Shown here piece after piece: positions 9,188 through 17,657 of a stretch of 64,000 bases of DNA. The stretch is from positions 310,001-374,000 of the forward strand of contig NZ_CP054839.1 of NCBI RefSeq assembly GCF_018141105.1, in the 5' to 3' direction. The translations under genes were made by a program, and so were the position numbers. Source of the stretch: Saccharopolyspora erythraea. Its GTDB lineage: Bacteria; Actinomycetota; Actinomycetes; Mycobacteriales; Pseudonocardiaceae. The notes below the pieces were generated by a model. The model saw nothing but the letters and a program-made list of their open reading frames with translations, made no database searches and was not told the DNA's origin. Positions within the stretch are counted from its first letter, which is position 1; each line of letters starts with the position of its first letter.

Positions 9188-9745
9188 TCACCTGCGGCTG
9201 TTCGCGAAATCCACCACCTGCTGGCCGATCGTGCGCAGCGTCCGGGTGACCTTCTCGTCCTCGCTCTCGCCCTCCGGCCCGAGCTGGGTCTCCGCCGAGT
9301 TCACCGCCGCGCCGAGCGGCGTGGGCCACCCGCGCAGCGAGTGCACCACAGAGCGCAGCGCCTGCAACGTCGTGACGGTGGCCTGCCAGCCGTAGGCGAC
9401 GCCGATGCAGCCGACCGCGCGGCCTTCCAGGTAGACCCGCTCGTCGCCGCGCAGGTCCTCCACGTAGTCGAGGGCGTTCTTGATCAGGCCCGAGATGGTG
9501 CCGTGGTAGCCGGGGGAGGCGATGACCACGCCGTCGGCGGCGCGCAGGGCCTCGACGAGCTCGATCGCGTTCTCGGTGCGCTCGGGCACCTGCGGGTCGT
9601 AGAACGGCAGGGCGAGGTCGTTGCCGGTGATCGCGCGGACCTTGGCGCCGGCGTCGCGGGCCCCGGCCAGGGCCGCCCGCATCGCGCGTTCGGACTGCGA
9701 GTCGGGCCGCACCGACCCGCCGATACCCACCACGGTCAACGTCAT
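9188..9745 (-). CDS. NADPH-dependent FMN reductase
   Basis: 185 residues of the flavodoxin-like FMN reductase family (SsuE/ArsH-like). The phosphate loop is GIGGSVRPDSQSERAMR near residues 7-23, and the isoalloxazine loop is ASPGYHGTISGLIKNALDYVE, the family hallmark. It would supply reduced FMN or reduce quinones or azo compounds. The chosen ATG has GGAAGG upstream; the longer open frame lacks a ribosome site. It lies downstream of, and on the same strand as, nothing obvious, so it is probably monocistronic. Confidence 0.9.
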   Translation of the reverse strand: MTLTVVGIGGSVRPDSQSERAMRAALAGARDAGAKVRAITGNDLALPFYDPQVPERTENAIELVEALRAADGVVIASPGYHGTISGLIKNALDYVEDLRGDERVYLEGRAVGCIGVAYGWQATVTTLQALRSVVHSLRGWPTPLGAAVNSAETQLGPEGESEDEKVTRTLRTIGQQVVDFANSRR

Positions 9746-9936
9746 GCACGAAATCCTTCCATCAGCGTCCCCGACGCGTCCGCCCATCGGGACGCGGGAC
9801 ACGCTACGACCTCCAGCGAGGTCGAAGTCAAAACCGCCGGTGCCGGGGCCGGGGAGTCGCGCGGCGGCAGTGCCGCGCGCCACGCTACTTGCGGGTAACC
9901 TCCATTTCGACTGTTCTCGCCCGGGAAGGTTCGCTC

Positions 9937-11001
9937 ATGCCGAAGGCCATCGAACGAGTAGCGCTCCAGGCGCAGGCGCTCGCGCTGCGCACCGCCCTCG
10001 CGTTGCCCCAACCGGTCCGCCGGGCCATCGCGGGCCCGCCGATCCGCATCGACGGCGGCGAGCTCGCGCTCGACGCGCAGCTGCTGCTCAAGCTGCAGCA
10101 CCTCAGCGGCAACCGGAACCTCTCGGCGCCGACCGTCGAGATCGCGCGGGCGGCGATGCTGCAGTCGACCCACCTGCTGCCGCACGCGCCGGTCAGCGGC
10201 GTGTCGGTCGGCGAACGCAGGGTGCCGGGCGCCACCGGCGAGCTGGCCGCCCGGCTGTACCGGCCGCACCAGCTGACCGAACCCGGTGAGCTGCTGGTCT
10301 TCTACCACGGCGGCGGGTTCGTCATCGGCGACCTGGACAGCCACGACGACGTGTGCCGCTTCCTGGCCAAGCACGCCGGCGTCAGGGTGCTGGCGGTGGA
10401 GTACCGGCTCGCCCCGGAGAGCCGCTTCCCGGCCGCGTTCGACGACGCGCTCGCCGCCTACCGCTACGCGGTGGACAACGCCGCCGCGCTGGGCAGCTCG
10501 CCGGGAGCGATCGCGGTCGGCGGCGACAGCGCGGGCGGCAACCTGGCGGCGGTGGTCGCCTACCACGCTGCCCGTTCCGGCCTGCCCAAGCCGAGCCTGC
10601 AACTGCTGCTCTACCCCGCCGTCGACGCGACCAAGCGCCGCCGCTCCCGCGAACTCTTCGGCGAGGGCTTCCTGCTCACCGACCGCGACATGGACTGGTT
10701 CATGGACCACTACGCGCCGGACGTCGGCGAGCGGGGGGACCACCGGCTGTCGGTGCTGCTGGCCGACGACCTGACCGGGCTTCCCCCGGCCTACGTGGTC
10801 ACCGCGGGCTTCGACCCGCTTCGCGACGAGGGCCGCGCCTACGCCGAGCGCCTGGCGGAAGCGGGCGTCCCGGTGATCGACCGCTGCTTCGACGACCTCA
10901 TCCACGGCTTCGCCAACATGCGGCCCGCCGGCGGACGCTTCGGCGAGGCCATGTTCGAGATCGCGGGCACGCTGCGTGCCGCGCTGGCGCTGCGCGTCTG
11001 A
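9937..11001 (+). CDS. HSL-family esterase/lipase (alpha/beta hydrolase fold 3)
   Basis: 354 residues. The oxyanion-hole HGGGFVIGD motif, the nucleophile elbow GDSAGGN, the acid in DPLRDEG and the catalytic His in IHGFANM are all present, so the enzyme looks active. HSL-type enzymes cleave short-chain acyl esters. A 90-residue N-terminal part precedes the core, as in mycobacterial LipH-like proteins. ATG 9937 is preceded by GGGAAGG at 9922-9928; the longer frame from 9889 has no ribosome site. The substrate is unknown. Confidence 0.92.
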   Translation: MPKAIERVALQAQALALRTALALPQPVRRAIAGPPIRIDGGELALDAQLLLKLQHLSGNRNLSAPTVEIARAAMLQSTHLLPHAPVSGVSVGERRVPGATGELAARLYRPHQLTEPGELLVFYHGGGFVIGDLDSHDDVCRFLAKHAGVRVLAVEYRLAPESRFPAAFDDALAAYRYAVDNAAALGSSPGAIAVGGDSAGGNLAAVVAYHAARSGLPKPSLQLLLYPAVDATKRRRSRELFGEGFLLTDRDMDWFMDHYAPDVGERGDHRLSVLLADDLTGLPPAYVVTAGFDPLRDEGRAYAERLAEAGVPVIDRCFDDLIHGFANMRPAGGRFGEAMFEIAGTLRAALALRV

Positions 11002-11081
11002 TCAGCCGGGCACTGGCACCGCGCGGCTGACCTTCCGCGACGCCAGGGGGCGCGTCGGACTGAGCGCTAGCGCTGCGGTTC

Positions 11082-11546
11082 TCACCAGTAACCCTCGTGC
11101 GCGACCAGGGCCTCCTTGGCCAGCAGCGGTCCCTCGACCGCGATGGTTCGGGCGGCCTTGGCGAACACCTCGGCGGCGGGCAGGTCCAGCCCGGGGCGCT
11201 GCTCCCCCCGGAAGGACGCCAGCCGCCTGCCGTCCAGCGCGAAGACCAGCCGGCCGAGTCCGGAGGACACCATCGCCGCCGAGCACATCGCGCAGTTCTC
11301 GCAGCTCGTGTACATCGTGGTCGCGGCGGCCGTGGCGGCGTCGAGGTGCCGCGCGGCCCACACGGCGAGCTTGAGCTCGGGGTGCGCGCTGATGTCCCGG
11401 TCGGTGTGCACGGTGTTGACGTCCTCGGCGAGCACAGCGCCGTCGGGGCCGGCCAGCAGTGACCCGAAGGGCTCGTCACCGCGTTCGCGGGCCAGCACGC
11501 TCAGCTCGATCGCGCGGCGCAGGTGCCGCAGGTCGTCGTCGGTCAC
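11082..11546 (-). CDS. nucleoside deaminase-like zinc hydrolase (CMP/dCMP deaminase fold)
   Basis: 154 residues. The zinc-site motifs are H-P-E (in ISAHPELKLAVWAA) and T-S-C-E-N-C-A-M-C-S-A-A-M, equivalent to HAE and PCxxC of cytidine/guanine deaminases: the ligands His, Cys, Cys and the catalytic Glu are kept, while the usual HAE alanine is Pro and PC is NC. DEPFGSLLAG near the start is typical of the guanine/tRNA-adenosine deaminase side of the family. The GTG start lies just after GGGAGGG. The base deaminated is not clear. It begins 98 bases downstream of the large LuxR regulator on the same strand. Confidence 0.8.
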   Translation of the reverse strand: MTDDDLRHLRRAIELSVLARERGDEPFGSLLAGPDGAVLAEDVNTVHTDRDISAHPELKLAVWAARHLDAATAAATTMYTSCENCAMCSAAMVSSGLGRLVFALDGRRLASFRGEQRPGLDLPAAEVFAKAARTIAVEGPLLAKEALVAHEGYW

Positions 11547-11644
11547 GGTCCCTCCCGGGGTCGGCGGTGCTCCCAGTCTCGCGCGGGTGTGCGCGGCGTC
11601 GCCGCGCAGCCGCAGCGGGAGACGGCCGGCTCCAGCAGCGGGCG

Positions 11645-14113
11645 CTACGCCTCCGAGCCGACCAGCTCCCGGAGCCGGTCGAGCAGCTCCTCCCGGCTCT
11701 GGCAGCCGAGGCGCTGGCGGATGCGGCCGATGTGGTGCTCGACGGTCTTGGCCGAGATGAACAGCCGCTTGCCCACCTGCTTGTAGGTGAGCCCGGCCAG
11801 CACGAGCTGCGCGACCTCGCGTTCGCGGTCGCTGAGCAGTTCCCCGTCGCCCGCGTTGGCCGACATCGCCCGCGGCCGGGGCTGCTTGCCCTGCAGCGCG
11901 CGGGCGCACTCCAGCAGCGCGAGCATGGCCTTGCGGTCGGCGGTGCGGATCGCGGCCTGACCGGCGAGGCGGGCGCCGTCCCAGGTCAGGCCCGCCGCGT
12001 GCAGGCCGCGGGCGGCCCGCTCGGCCTCGTCCTGGTCGACCTGCCCGTCCAGCACGCGCAGCCACGTCCGGGCGGCCTCGGCCATCGCCGCCGACATCGG
12101 GTTGTGGTGGGCGGTCTCGCCCAGGTCGGCGGCGTACCGCGCGGCGGAGTCCATGTCCTCCACGACCACCGCCGCCTGCAGGCACTTCCAGGTCAGCATC
12201 GACGTCCACAGCGGCGGGTTGCCGAGCCCGCGCAGCAGCGCCTGCGCCTCGTGCAGGTAGGGGGCCAGCCAGTCCTGGTCGTGCAGGCGGGCGGTCGCGA
12301 CCACGAGCTCGCCCAGCGGCAGCAGGCAGAACAGGTCCGGCGAGTGCTCGGCGGCGGCCTGCCGCGCCTGGCCGCGGATCGCGGTGAGGGCGGTCATGTC
12401 GTTGTCCCGTCCGGCGATGCCGGCGTGCAGCGCGGTGGCCAGCAGCCGGTCGCGGGCGGCGAGCTCGGCGGGCACCGAGCCCAGCGCCTGCCGCGCGGTC
12501 ACGGTGTCGCCGCGCATCAGCGGCACCCATGCGGCGAGCAGCCGGTGCCGCGCCTCGAGCAGCGGTCCGCCGCTGCCCGACTCGACGGCCTTGGCGAGCG
12601 ACGACTCGGCGACCTCGAGTTCGCCGCAGTGCAGCGCGACGGTGGCGGCGATGGCGGCCGGGCTGTCGGGCAGCATCACCCCCGGCCCGACCGGGTCGGC
12701 CAGCGCGGCGGCTCTGACCAGCGTGGACAGCGCGCTGGTCGCGGCGCCGGTGACCGACTCGCGCACGCCGTCGGCGAGTTTCGCCGCCGCGCCGGAGAGC
12801 GAGGTGGGCGGGCCGGACTCGCGCCGCGAGCCAAGCAGCTCGTCGGCTTCGCGCAGCCGCCCGGTACCGACCAGCCCGACCGCGGCGTAGGCGGTGTCGC
12901 CGGACCAGCGCAAATTGTCGACGGACCACGCGCACAGGTCGGCCGACTGCGCGAGCAGCCCGCGGTGGGCCAGCACGCTCGCCGCGACCTGCACGCCCAG
13001 TGCGCGGTCGGGGACGGCGGGGTCGACGATCACCTGGTCGGCCAGCCGCAGAGCCTCGTCCAGCCGCCCCGCGGCGGCGGCTGCGCGGGCGCGGCGGGCC
13101 GCGACCCGCGGCTCCGGGACGCCCGCCGAAACCGCCGCGTCGAACAGGCGGCCCGCCAGCTCCGGCGCTTCGGCCAGCGCCTCGTCGCCGCCCTTCTCGA
13201 AGGCGGCCGAGAGCGTCGCTTCGGGCAGCAGCGCGACCCGGGCGCCGAGCAGCGGGCGGACCAGCGGCAGCACCGGCCCGCCGCGCGCGAGCTGCGCGTC
13301 GACCAGCCATCGCACGATGCCGAGCCGCACCTCCAGCGGGGTCAGCAGCTGGGCGGCGGCGCGCACGATCGGCCACGGCATGTCGTGGTCGTCGACCAGG
13401 CCGCCCGAACGCACCGACGCCAGCGCTCCGGCGACGTGGCCCGGGTCGAGCCCGAGGACCGAGGCGAGCACCTCCGGGTGCGGGGCGGCGCCGACCGACA
13501 TCGCCGTCACGCACGCCCGCGCGTGCTCGCCGAGCTGGTCGAAGTCGTGGCGGAACTGCTCCAGCGCGAGCCGGGGCAGCGTCCTGTCCCCGAGTTGTGA
13601 CGGTTCGATCGTGCCGGTGACGCGCCCGACGAGCCGCGGCACGCCGCCGGTCTGCTCGATCAGCCAGTCGATCCACTCCCGCGACGCCTGGCCGGGGAGC
13701 CCGCGGGCGACCTCGTCGCGGCCGAGACCGGTCAGCAGCACCGGCGCCCCGAGGGTGGCGACCAGTTCGGAAAGCGCGTGCGAGCGCGGTCCCGGGCGGT
13801 AGGCGACGACGACCCGGGCGCCGGGTTTCTCGGCGATCGCGCGCAGCGCGTACAGCGAGGTGTCGTCGAGCAGGTGCGCGTCGTCGACGAGGTGCGCCCC
13901 GTCCTGCGACGCCTCCGGTGACGACGACACGGGGATGCCCGCGGCCTGGTAGATCCCGGCGAGCTGGGACAGCAATGCGCTCTTGCCGTATCCGCCTGCG
14001 CCCTGGATCCCCGCGACCACCGGAGCGGCGGGCTCGGCCGCGATGGCAGCCCGCAGCCCTGCTGCGTGCACCCCGGCCGGCGATGCGGCCTGCGGGTTCG
14101 TCGGGTGGTTCAA
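11645..14113 (-). CDS. iniR: IniR-like LuxR-family regulator with N-terminal P-loop ATPase
   Basis: 822 residues, close to mycobacterial IniR as I recall it. A P-loop G-A-G-G-Y-G-K-S lies at residues 38-45, followed by STAND-type ATPase sequence (HLVDDAHLLDD as Walker B, then VVVAYRPGPR). A long helical-repeat middle resembles LuxR/MalT-type sensor domains. The C-terminus is a LuxR helix-turn-helix: LLSDREREVAQLVLAGLTYKQ and ISAKTVEHHIGRIRQRLG. Start: TTG at 14113 with GAAGGA upstream; no ATG in this frame fits. Its place beside an Hsp70-like gene and divergent iniBAC-like genes suggests it is their activator, as IniR is for iniBAC in mycobacteria under cell-wall stress. The symbol is by analogy. 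Confidence 0.8.
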   Translation of the reverse strand: MNHPTNPQAASPAGVHAAGLRAAIAAEPAAPVVAGIQGAGGYGKSALLSQLAGIYQAAGIPVSSSPEASQDGAHLVDDAHLLDDTSLYALRAIAEKPGARVVVAYRPGPRSHALSELVATLGAPVLLTGLGRDEVARGLPGQASREWIDWLIEQTGGVPRLVGRVTGTIEPSQLGDRTLPRLALEQFRHDFDQLGEHARACVTAMSVGAAPHPEVLASVLGLDPGHVAGALASVRSGGLVDDHDMPWPIVRAAAQLLTPLEVRLGIVRWLVDAQLARGGPVLPLVRPLLGARVALLPEATLSAAFEKGGDEALAEAPELAGRLFDAAVSAGVPEPRVAARRARAAAAAGRLDEALRLADQVIVDPAVPDRALGVQVAASVLAHRGLLAQSADLCAWSVDNLRWSGDTAYAAVGLVGTGRLREADELLGSRRESGPPTSLSGAAAKLADGVRESVTGAATSALSTLVRAAALADPVGPGVMLPDSPAAIAATVALHCGELEVAESSLAKAVESGSGGPLLEARHRLLAAWVPLMRGDTVTARQALGSVPAELAARDRLLATALHAGIAGRDNDMTALTAIRGQARQAAAEHSPDLFCLLPLGELVVATARLHDQDWLAPYLHEAQALLRGLGNPPLWTSMLTWKCLQAAVVVEDMDSAARYAADLGETAHHNPMSAAMAEAARTWLRVLDGQVDQDEAERAARGLHAAGLTWDGARLAGQAAIRTADRKAMLALLECARALQGKQPRPRAMSANAGDGELLSDREREVAQLVLAGLTYKQVGKRLFISAKTVEHHIGRIRQRLGCQSREELLDRLRELVGSEA

Positions 14114-14208
14114 GCGCGTTCCTTCTCGAATGCCGTACCGGTGGGTCGTGCAACCGCTTGGCGGGTCCGGCGGTCTACTCACCAGTAGTGCCGGGTTCTG
14201 TTGTAGCT

Positions 14209-14236
14209 GGTGGCCGATCGGAACTGAACGGCCACC
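14209..14236. terminator. hairpin between hsp70-like gene and iniR
   Basis: A perfect 8-bp stem (14209-14216 with 14229-14236, loop 12) lies in the 176-base gap downstream of the Hsp70-like gene and 96 bases before the iniR start. It could terminate or attenuate transcription entering iniR. Confidence 0.4.
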
Positions 14237-14289
14237 TCTCTTCTGATCTTCGGACTTGCAGTTGTCGTGCTCGCCGGCGGGCCGCGGGG

Positions 14290-15681
14290 CTACCGCTGCT
14301 GTTGCTGGGAAGCGGGGCCGCCCGCGCCGCCGAGCAGGCCGCCGGTGCTCGGCGTGCCGTAGAAGGTCATGATCAACCCTGCGATGACCAGCAGCGCGGC
14401 CAAGGTCAACTTGAGGATCTTGAAGAGCCGCTGCCGCCTCTCGTCCGGGGGCTCGATGTGCATCGGCTCCACCTCCACCGGCGGGCGGGGGCTCTCGGCC
14501 ACGTCGTCGTCGAGCGGGTCGAGCAGGTTCGGGTCGTGGTCGGGCGCCTCGATCCGCATCAGCACGCTGGTCTCGGCCATCGAAGCGGCCTGGTCGCCGT
14601 CGGTCGACACCGCCTTCACCGCCGACACCGCCGCGCCGCACGCCGCGACCAGTTCGGGGACGCCGTCGACCAGCGGCTGGCGCTCCAGCCGCTCCTGGAC
14701 GAGCTGCTTCAGCAGCGGGGTGCGCGCGACCCCGCCCGCGAGGACGACCGCGTCGAGCTCTCCCGGCGTGAGGTTGGCCGACTGCACCGCCTGCAGGACC
14801 AGCTCGGGCACCCGCTCCAGGTGCGTCCTGGCCAGCTTCTCGAAGCGCGAGCGCGAGACCGCGAAGTCGGTGTTGGCCTTCGGCAGGTGGATGCGCAGCG
14901 TCGCCCCGGGGTGGAACGACAGCGTCTCCCGTGCGTGGACGCAGTCGCCGCGCAGCTGCGCGAGCGAGGCGCGGACGTTGAAGTCGCTGACGTCGAGTCC
15001 GGCGAGGCCGCCCAGCTCGGCGCGGATGTGCTCGAAGAGCGCGTCGTCGAGGTCCTGGCCGCCCGGGTGGGGCGAGTCCAGTGGCGGCCCGACGACCTCG
15101 AAGCCGGGGGTGCGCCTGCGCAGCACGGTCGCGTCGAAGCCGGTGCCGCCGATGTTGCCGACGGCGATCGCGCCTCCTTCCTCGACGCGCTGCTTGCTCG
15201 CGTAGTCCATGGCCACCGCCACCGGTTCCGGCAGCAGCGTCACGTCGCTGATGCCGAGCTGCGCCAGCGCCTGGTGCACGACGTGGGTCCGGTGCGGTCC
15301 CCAGTTCGCGCTGTGGGCGACGGCGATGTGCTCGGGAGGATGGCCCTGGCGGTGCGCGACGGCGTCGGCCACCCACTCGATCATGGTCGCGGCCAGCGCG
15401 TGCGGCTGGACGAAGTCGTTGCCGACCAGCAGCGGCGCGTCCTCGCCGACCCGCCGGGTGAAGCCGCGGGCCACCCACTGGTGGTGGGTGAGCTCCTGGC
15501 GCTGCGCCTGCTCGCCTGCCAGGTACGAGCCGTCCTGCGCCCGGCAGAGCACCGTCGGGACGCCCGCGCTACCGCTGCCGAGCGGAACCGGGGCCGCCGC
15601 GGCCCACCGCCCGCCCTCGCGCCGCGCGATCGCGGCCGAGGTCGCAGTGGCACCGAGATGGATCCCAAGGACGTACGGCAT
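14290..15681 (-). CDS. Hsp70/DnaK-like ATPase with C-terminal membrane anchor
   Basis: 463 residues. The actin-like ATPase fold of Hsp70 is recognisable: LGIHLGATATSAAIA at the start (phosphate 1), LPEPVAVAMDYA, GNIGGTGFDATVLRR (phosphate 2), GGQDLDDALFEHI and VVLAGGVARTPLLKQ (adenosine site). There is no peptide-binding domain. Instead an acidic/proline linker (about 385-415) leads to one membrane helix (about 420-441) and a short Gly/Gln tail, so the ATPase would sit in the cytoplasm at the membrane. The ATG has AAGGGAA upstream. It lies between iniR and iniB, so a role in envelope stress sensing is inferred, not shown. Confidence 0.85.
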   Translation of the reverse strand: MPYVLGIHLGATATSAAIARREGGRWAAAAPVPLGSGSAGVPTVLCRAQDGSYLAGEQAQRQELTHHQWVARGFTRRVGEDAPLLVGNDFVQPHALAATMIEWVADAVAHRQGHPPEHIAVAHSANWGPHRTHVVHQALAQLGISDVTLLPEPVAVAMDYASKQRVEEGGAIAVGNIGGTGFDATVLRRRTPGFEVVGPPLDSPHPGGQDLDDALFEHIRAELGGLAGLDVSDFNVRASLAQLRGDCVHARETLSFHPGATLRIHLPKANTDFAVSRSRFEKLARTHLERVPELVLQAVQSANLTPGELDAVVLAGGVARTPLLKQLVQERLERQPLVDGVPELVAACGAAVSAVKAVSTDGDQAASMAETSVLMRIEAPDHDPNLLDPLDDDVAESPRPPVEVEPMHIEPPDERRQRLFKILKLTLAALLVIAGLIMTFYGTPSTGGLLGGAGGPASQQQQR

Positions 15682-15733
15682 GCATTCCCTTCGGCTGTCT
15701 CCCTTCGGCCATCCGGCTCAGGCGAGCCGGTGG

Positions 15734-15750
15734 GTGTCCGGGGCGGACAC
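15734..15750. promoter_or_regulatory. palindrome upstream of the hsp70-like gene
   Basis: GTGTCC (15734-15739) and GGACAC (15745-15750) form a perfect 6-bp inverted repeat with a 5-base centre, 53 bases before the hsp70-like start. It is a candidate regulator site. Confidence 0.35.
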
Positions 15751-15795
15751 AATTTAACGCGCGCTCGGTTACAGAGCGGTACCGAATGTTGCCAT

Positions 15796-15830
15796 CGATC
15801 CCCTAACGGGTCACTAGGCCGATCCCCTAA
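15796..15830. promoter_or_regulatory. direct-repeat candidate regulator site upstream of iniB
   Basis: The 11-base string CGATCCCCTAA occurs at 15796-15806 and again at 15820-15830, a 24-base period that would put both copies near one face of the helix. ACTAGG follows or flanks each copy (15813-15818, and CTAACTAGG at 15841-15849). They lie midway between the divergent hsp70-like and iniB genes, a fitting place for the IniR-like activator. Binding is inferred from position only. Confidence 0.45.
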
Positions 15831-15961
15831 TAGTGTCTCGACTAACTAGGCGTCTGACCCGATGGCCCGGGGGTGCCGGGGGCCATAGCGTGATCAACGG
15901 CAGTGAGGGCGACGCAGGACCTCACTCGGTCGTCCGCAACCGATCCGCTGAGGAGAACGAC

Positions 15962-17431
15962 ATGCCGCACTCTCAGCCGGAAGGTCGTGCCGAAACCTTC
16001 GCTTCCAGTCCCGGGACGCAATTCGAAGCCGACCAGCCGACGCTGCACGAGTTCCTGACCAGGCTGGTCAGTGACCCGGCAGCCAGGTCGGCCTTCGACA
16101 CCGATCCGCACGCCACGCTGGATCAGGCTGGACTCGGGGGCATGACCGCGACGGACGTGCTGCAAGCCGCCTCACTGGTGCTCGACTACGCGCCGGTCGA
16201 GGTCGTGCAGGAGTACGACCGCTCACTCCAGAGCAGCGTCGAGAAGTTCGCTGCGAGCACCCAGCACGTCGCGATCAACCAACTGCATCCCGTACACCCA
16301 CTCGAGCAGGAAGAACTCACCATGCTGCACAACTCCTCCCCGCAGGCCCCCGACTTCTCCCAGGGCGGCGACGTCGACAAGCTGATGCCCCAGCCCGCGC
16401 CCGAGTCCAAGGGTGGCGACGTCAACGTCGACATCGAGCAGAACGACTCGCACAACCTGATCAGCGTTCACCACATCGCGAGCGACAACAACATCGGCAA
16501 CATCGCCGCTGTCGGCAACGTCGTCGGTGACGTCGTGGGCGACACCGCCAACACCGTGGTCGGCACCGTCGGCGACGTGGCCTACGGCTCGGTCTCGCAG
16601 GTCACCAACACCGTCGACAACAGCGTCGACATGGGTGGCGACCTGGTCGCCGGTGCGGGCTCCGCGCTCATCGGTGGCGACGTCAACATCCAGCCGGTCA
16701 ACGAGGTCACCAACGTCGTGGGCGACGTGACCAACGTCGCGGGCGACCTGACCGGTGGCGACGTGACCGACGTCGCGGGCAACGTGACCGGTGTCGCCGG
16801 CGACCTGCCCGTCGTGGGTGGCGTGGCCAACACCGTCGGTGGCGTGGCGGGCGACCTGCCGGTCGTGGGTGACGTGGCCGGTGCCGCGGGCTCCGGTGAG
16901 CTGCCCGTCGTGGGCGACGTGGCCGGCACCGTCGGTGGCGTGGCCGGTGGCCTGCCGGTCGTGGGTGACGTGGCCGGTGCCGCGGGCTCCGGTGAGCTGC
17001 CCGTCGTGGGCGACGTGGCCGGCACCGTCGGTGGCGTGACCGACCTGGCCGGCGGCGTGACCGGTGGCCTCCCGGTCGTCGGTGACGTGGCCCCGGCGAT
17101 CTCCGACCCGTCCGCGCTGCCGGTCGTGGGTGGCGTCGCCGGTGAGCTGCCGGTCGACGACGTCGCGGGCGCCCTGCCGGTCGACGACGTGGCCGACACC
17201 GTGGGCGGCGTGACCGACACCGTCGGTGGCGTGACCTCGGCCCTGCCGGTCGACGACGTGACCTCGAACCTGCCGGTCGACGACGTGACCTCGGCCCTGC
17301 CGGTCAACGACGTCACCTCGCACCTGCCGGCCCCGAGCGACCTGCCGGTCGTCGGCCCGGTCGCCGGTGGCGCCGTCGAGCAGATCGCGGGCGAGGCCAC
17401 CTCGGCCCTGCCGCTGGACGGCCTGCTCTGA
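15962..17431 (+). CDS. iniB: IniB-like repetitive protein with IniB N-terminal domain
   Basis: 489 residues. The first 90 carry the IniB N-terminal domain: TLHEFLTRLVSDPAARSAF, DPHATLDQAGL, MTATDVLQAASLVLDYAP. From about residue 130 it turns into a low-complexity chain rich in Gly, Val, Asp, Pro and Leu, with repeats of LPVVGDVAG, TVGGV and LPVDDVTS. In mycobacteria IniB is a Gly-rich protein induced by isoniazid and ethambutol; its function is not settled. I chose ATG 15962 because GAGGAG precedes it; the longer frame from 15833 lacks a ribosome site. No signal peptide or membrane helix. Two 87-bp stretches are identical at 96-bp spacing. Confidence 0.85.
   Translation: MPHSQPEGRAETFASSPGTQFEADQPTLHEFLTRLVSDPAARSAFDTDPHATLDQAGLGGMTATDVLQAASLVLDYAPVEVVQEYDRSLQSSVEKFAASTQHVAINQLHPVHPLEQEELTMLHNSSPQAPDFSQGGDVDKLMPQPAPESKGGDVNVDIEQNDSHNLISVHHIASDNNIGNIAAVGNVVGDVVGDTANTVVGTVGDVAYGSVSQVTNTVDNSVDMGGDLVAGAGSALIGGDVNIQPVNEVTNVVGDVTNVAGDLTGGDVTDVAGNVTGVAGDLPVVGGVANTVGGVAGDLPVVGDVAGAAGSGELPVVGDVAGTVGGVAGGLPVVGDVAGAAGSGELPVVGDVAGTVGGVTDLAGGVTGGLPVVGDVAPAISDPSALPVVGGVAGELPVDDVAGALPVDDVADTVGGVTDTVGGVTSALPVDDVTSNLPVDDVTSALPVNDVTSHLPAPSDLPVVGPVAGGAVEQIAGEATSALPLDGLL
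16856..17038 (+). repeat. 96-bp tandem repeat inside iniB
   Basis: Bases 16856-16942 and 16952-17038 are identical over 87 bp, with a 96-bp (32-codon) period. Each encodes LPVVGDVAGAAGSGELPVVG followed by DVAGTVGGV. Perfect identity including third positions indicates a recent duplication or active homogenisation. Confidence 0.9.
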
Positions 17432-17449
17432 AATTAGGCTTGAATGCCG

Positions 17450-17489
17450 GGAATGCCGGGTCTGCGAATTCACGCGGGCCCGGCATTCC
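17450..17489 (+). terminator. hairpin between iniB and iniA
   Basis: A perfect 11-bp stem (17450-17460 with 17479-17489, loop 18) begins 19 bases after the iniB stop. The left arm is partly duplicated just upstream (GAATGCCGG at 17442-17450 and 17451-17459), which allows an alternative pairing. It may make iniB more abundant than iniA and iniC by partial termination. Confidence 0.5.
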
Positions 17490-17657
17490 GCCTGCCGGGA
17501 ACAAGTGACTCCAATCCCGGCGGCCGCACCCCCCCGCACTGGTGCCGCTGCTCAGCAGCAGATTTGCCGGCGCCCGCGCGTGTAACACATGCGCGTCGCG
17601 GGACGACTTCACCCGTTCGGGTTTCTCTTCTCGGCTCGGCACGCCACAATAACCGCC

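Noticed and set aside
11459-13600. 713-codon open frame on + opposite the IniR-like gene
   Set aside because: It is the GC-rich mirror of a real gene: Arg/Pro/Gly-rich, no ribosome site, no motif.
16856-17038. CRISPR-like regular repeats
   Set aside because: They encode a protein, there are only two copies, and there are no spacers or cas genes.
16223-17539. 438-codon open frame on - opposite iniB
   Set aside because: Shadow of the repetitive iniB sequence (His/Asp/Gly repeats from the reverse complement).
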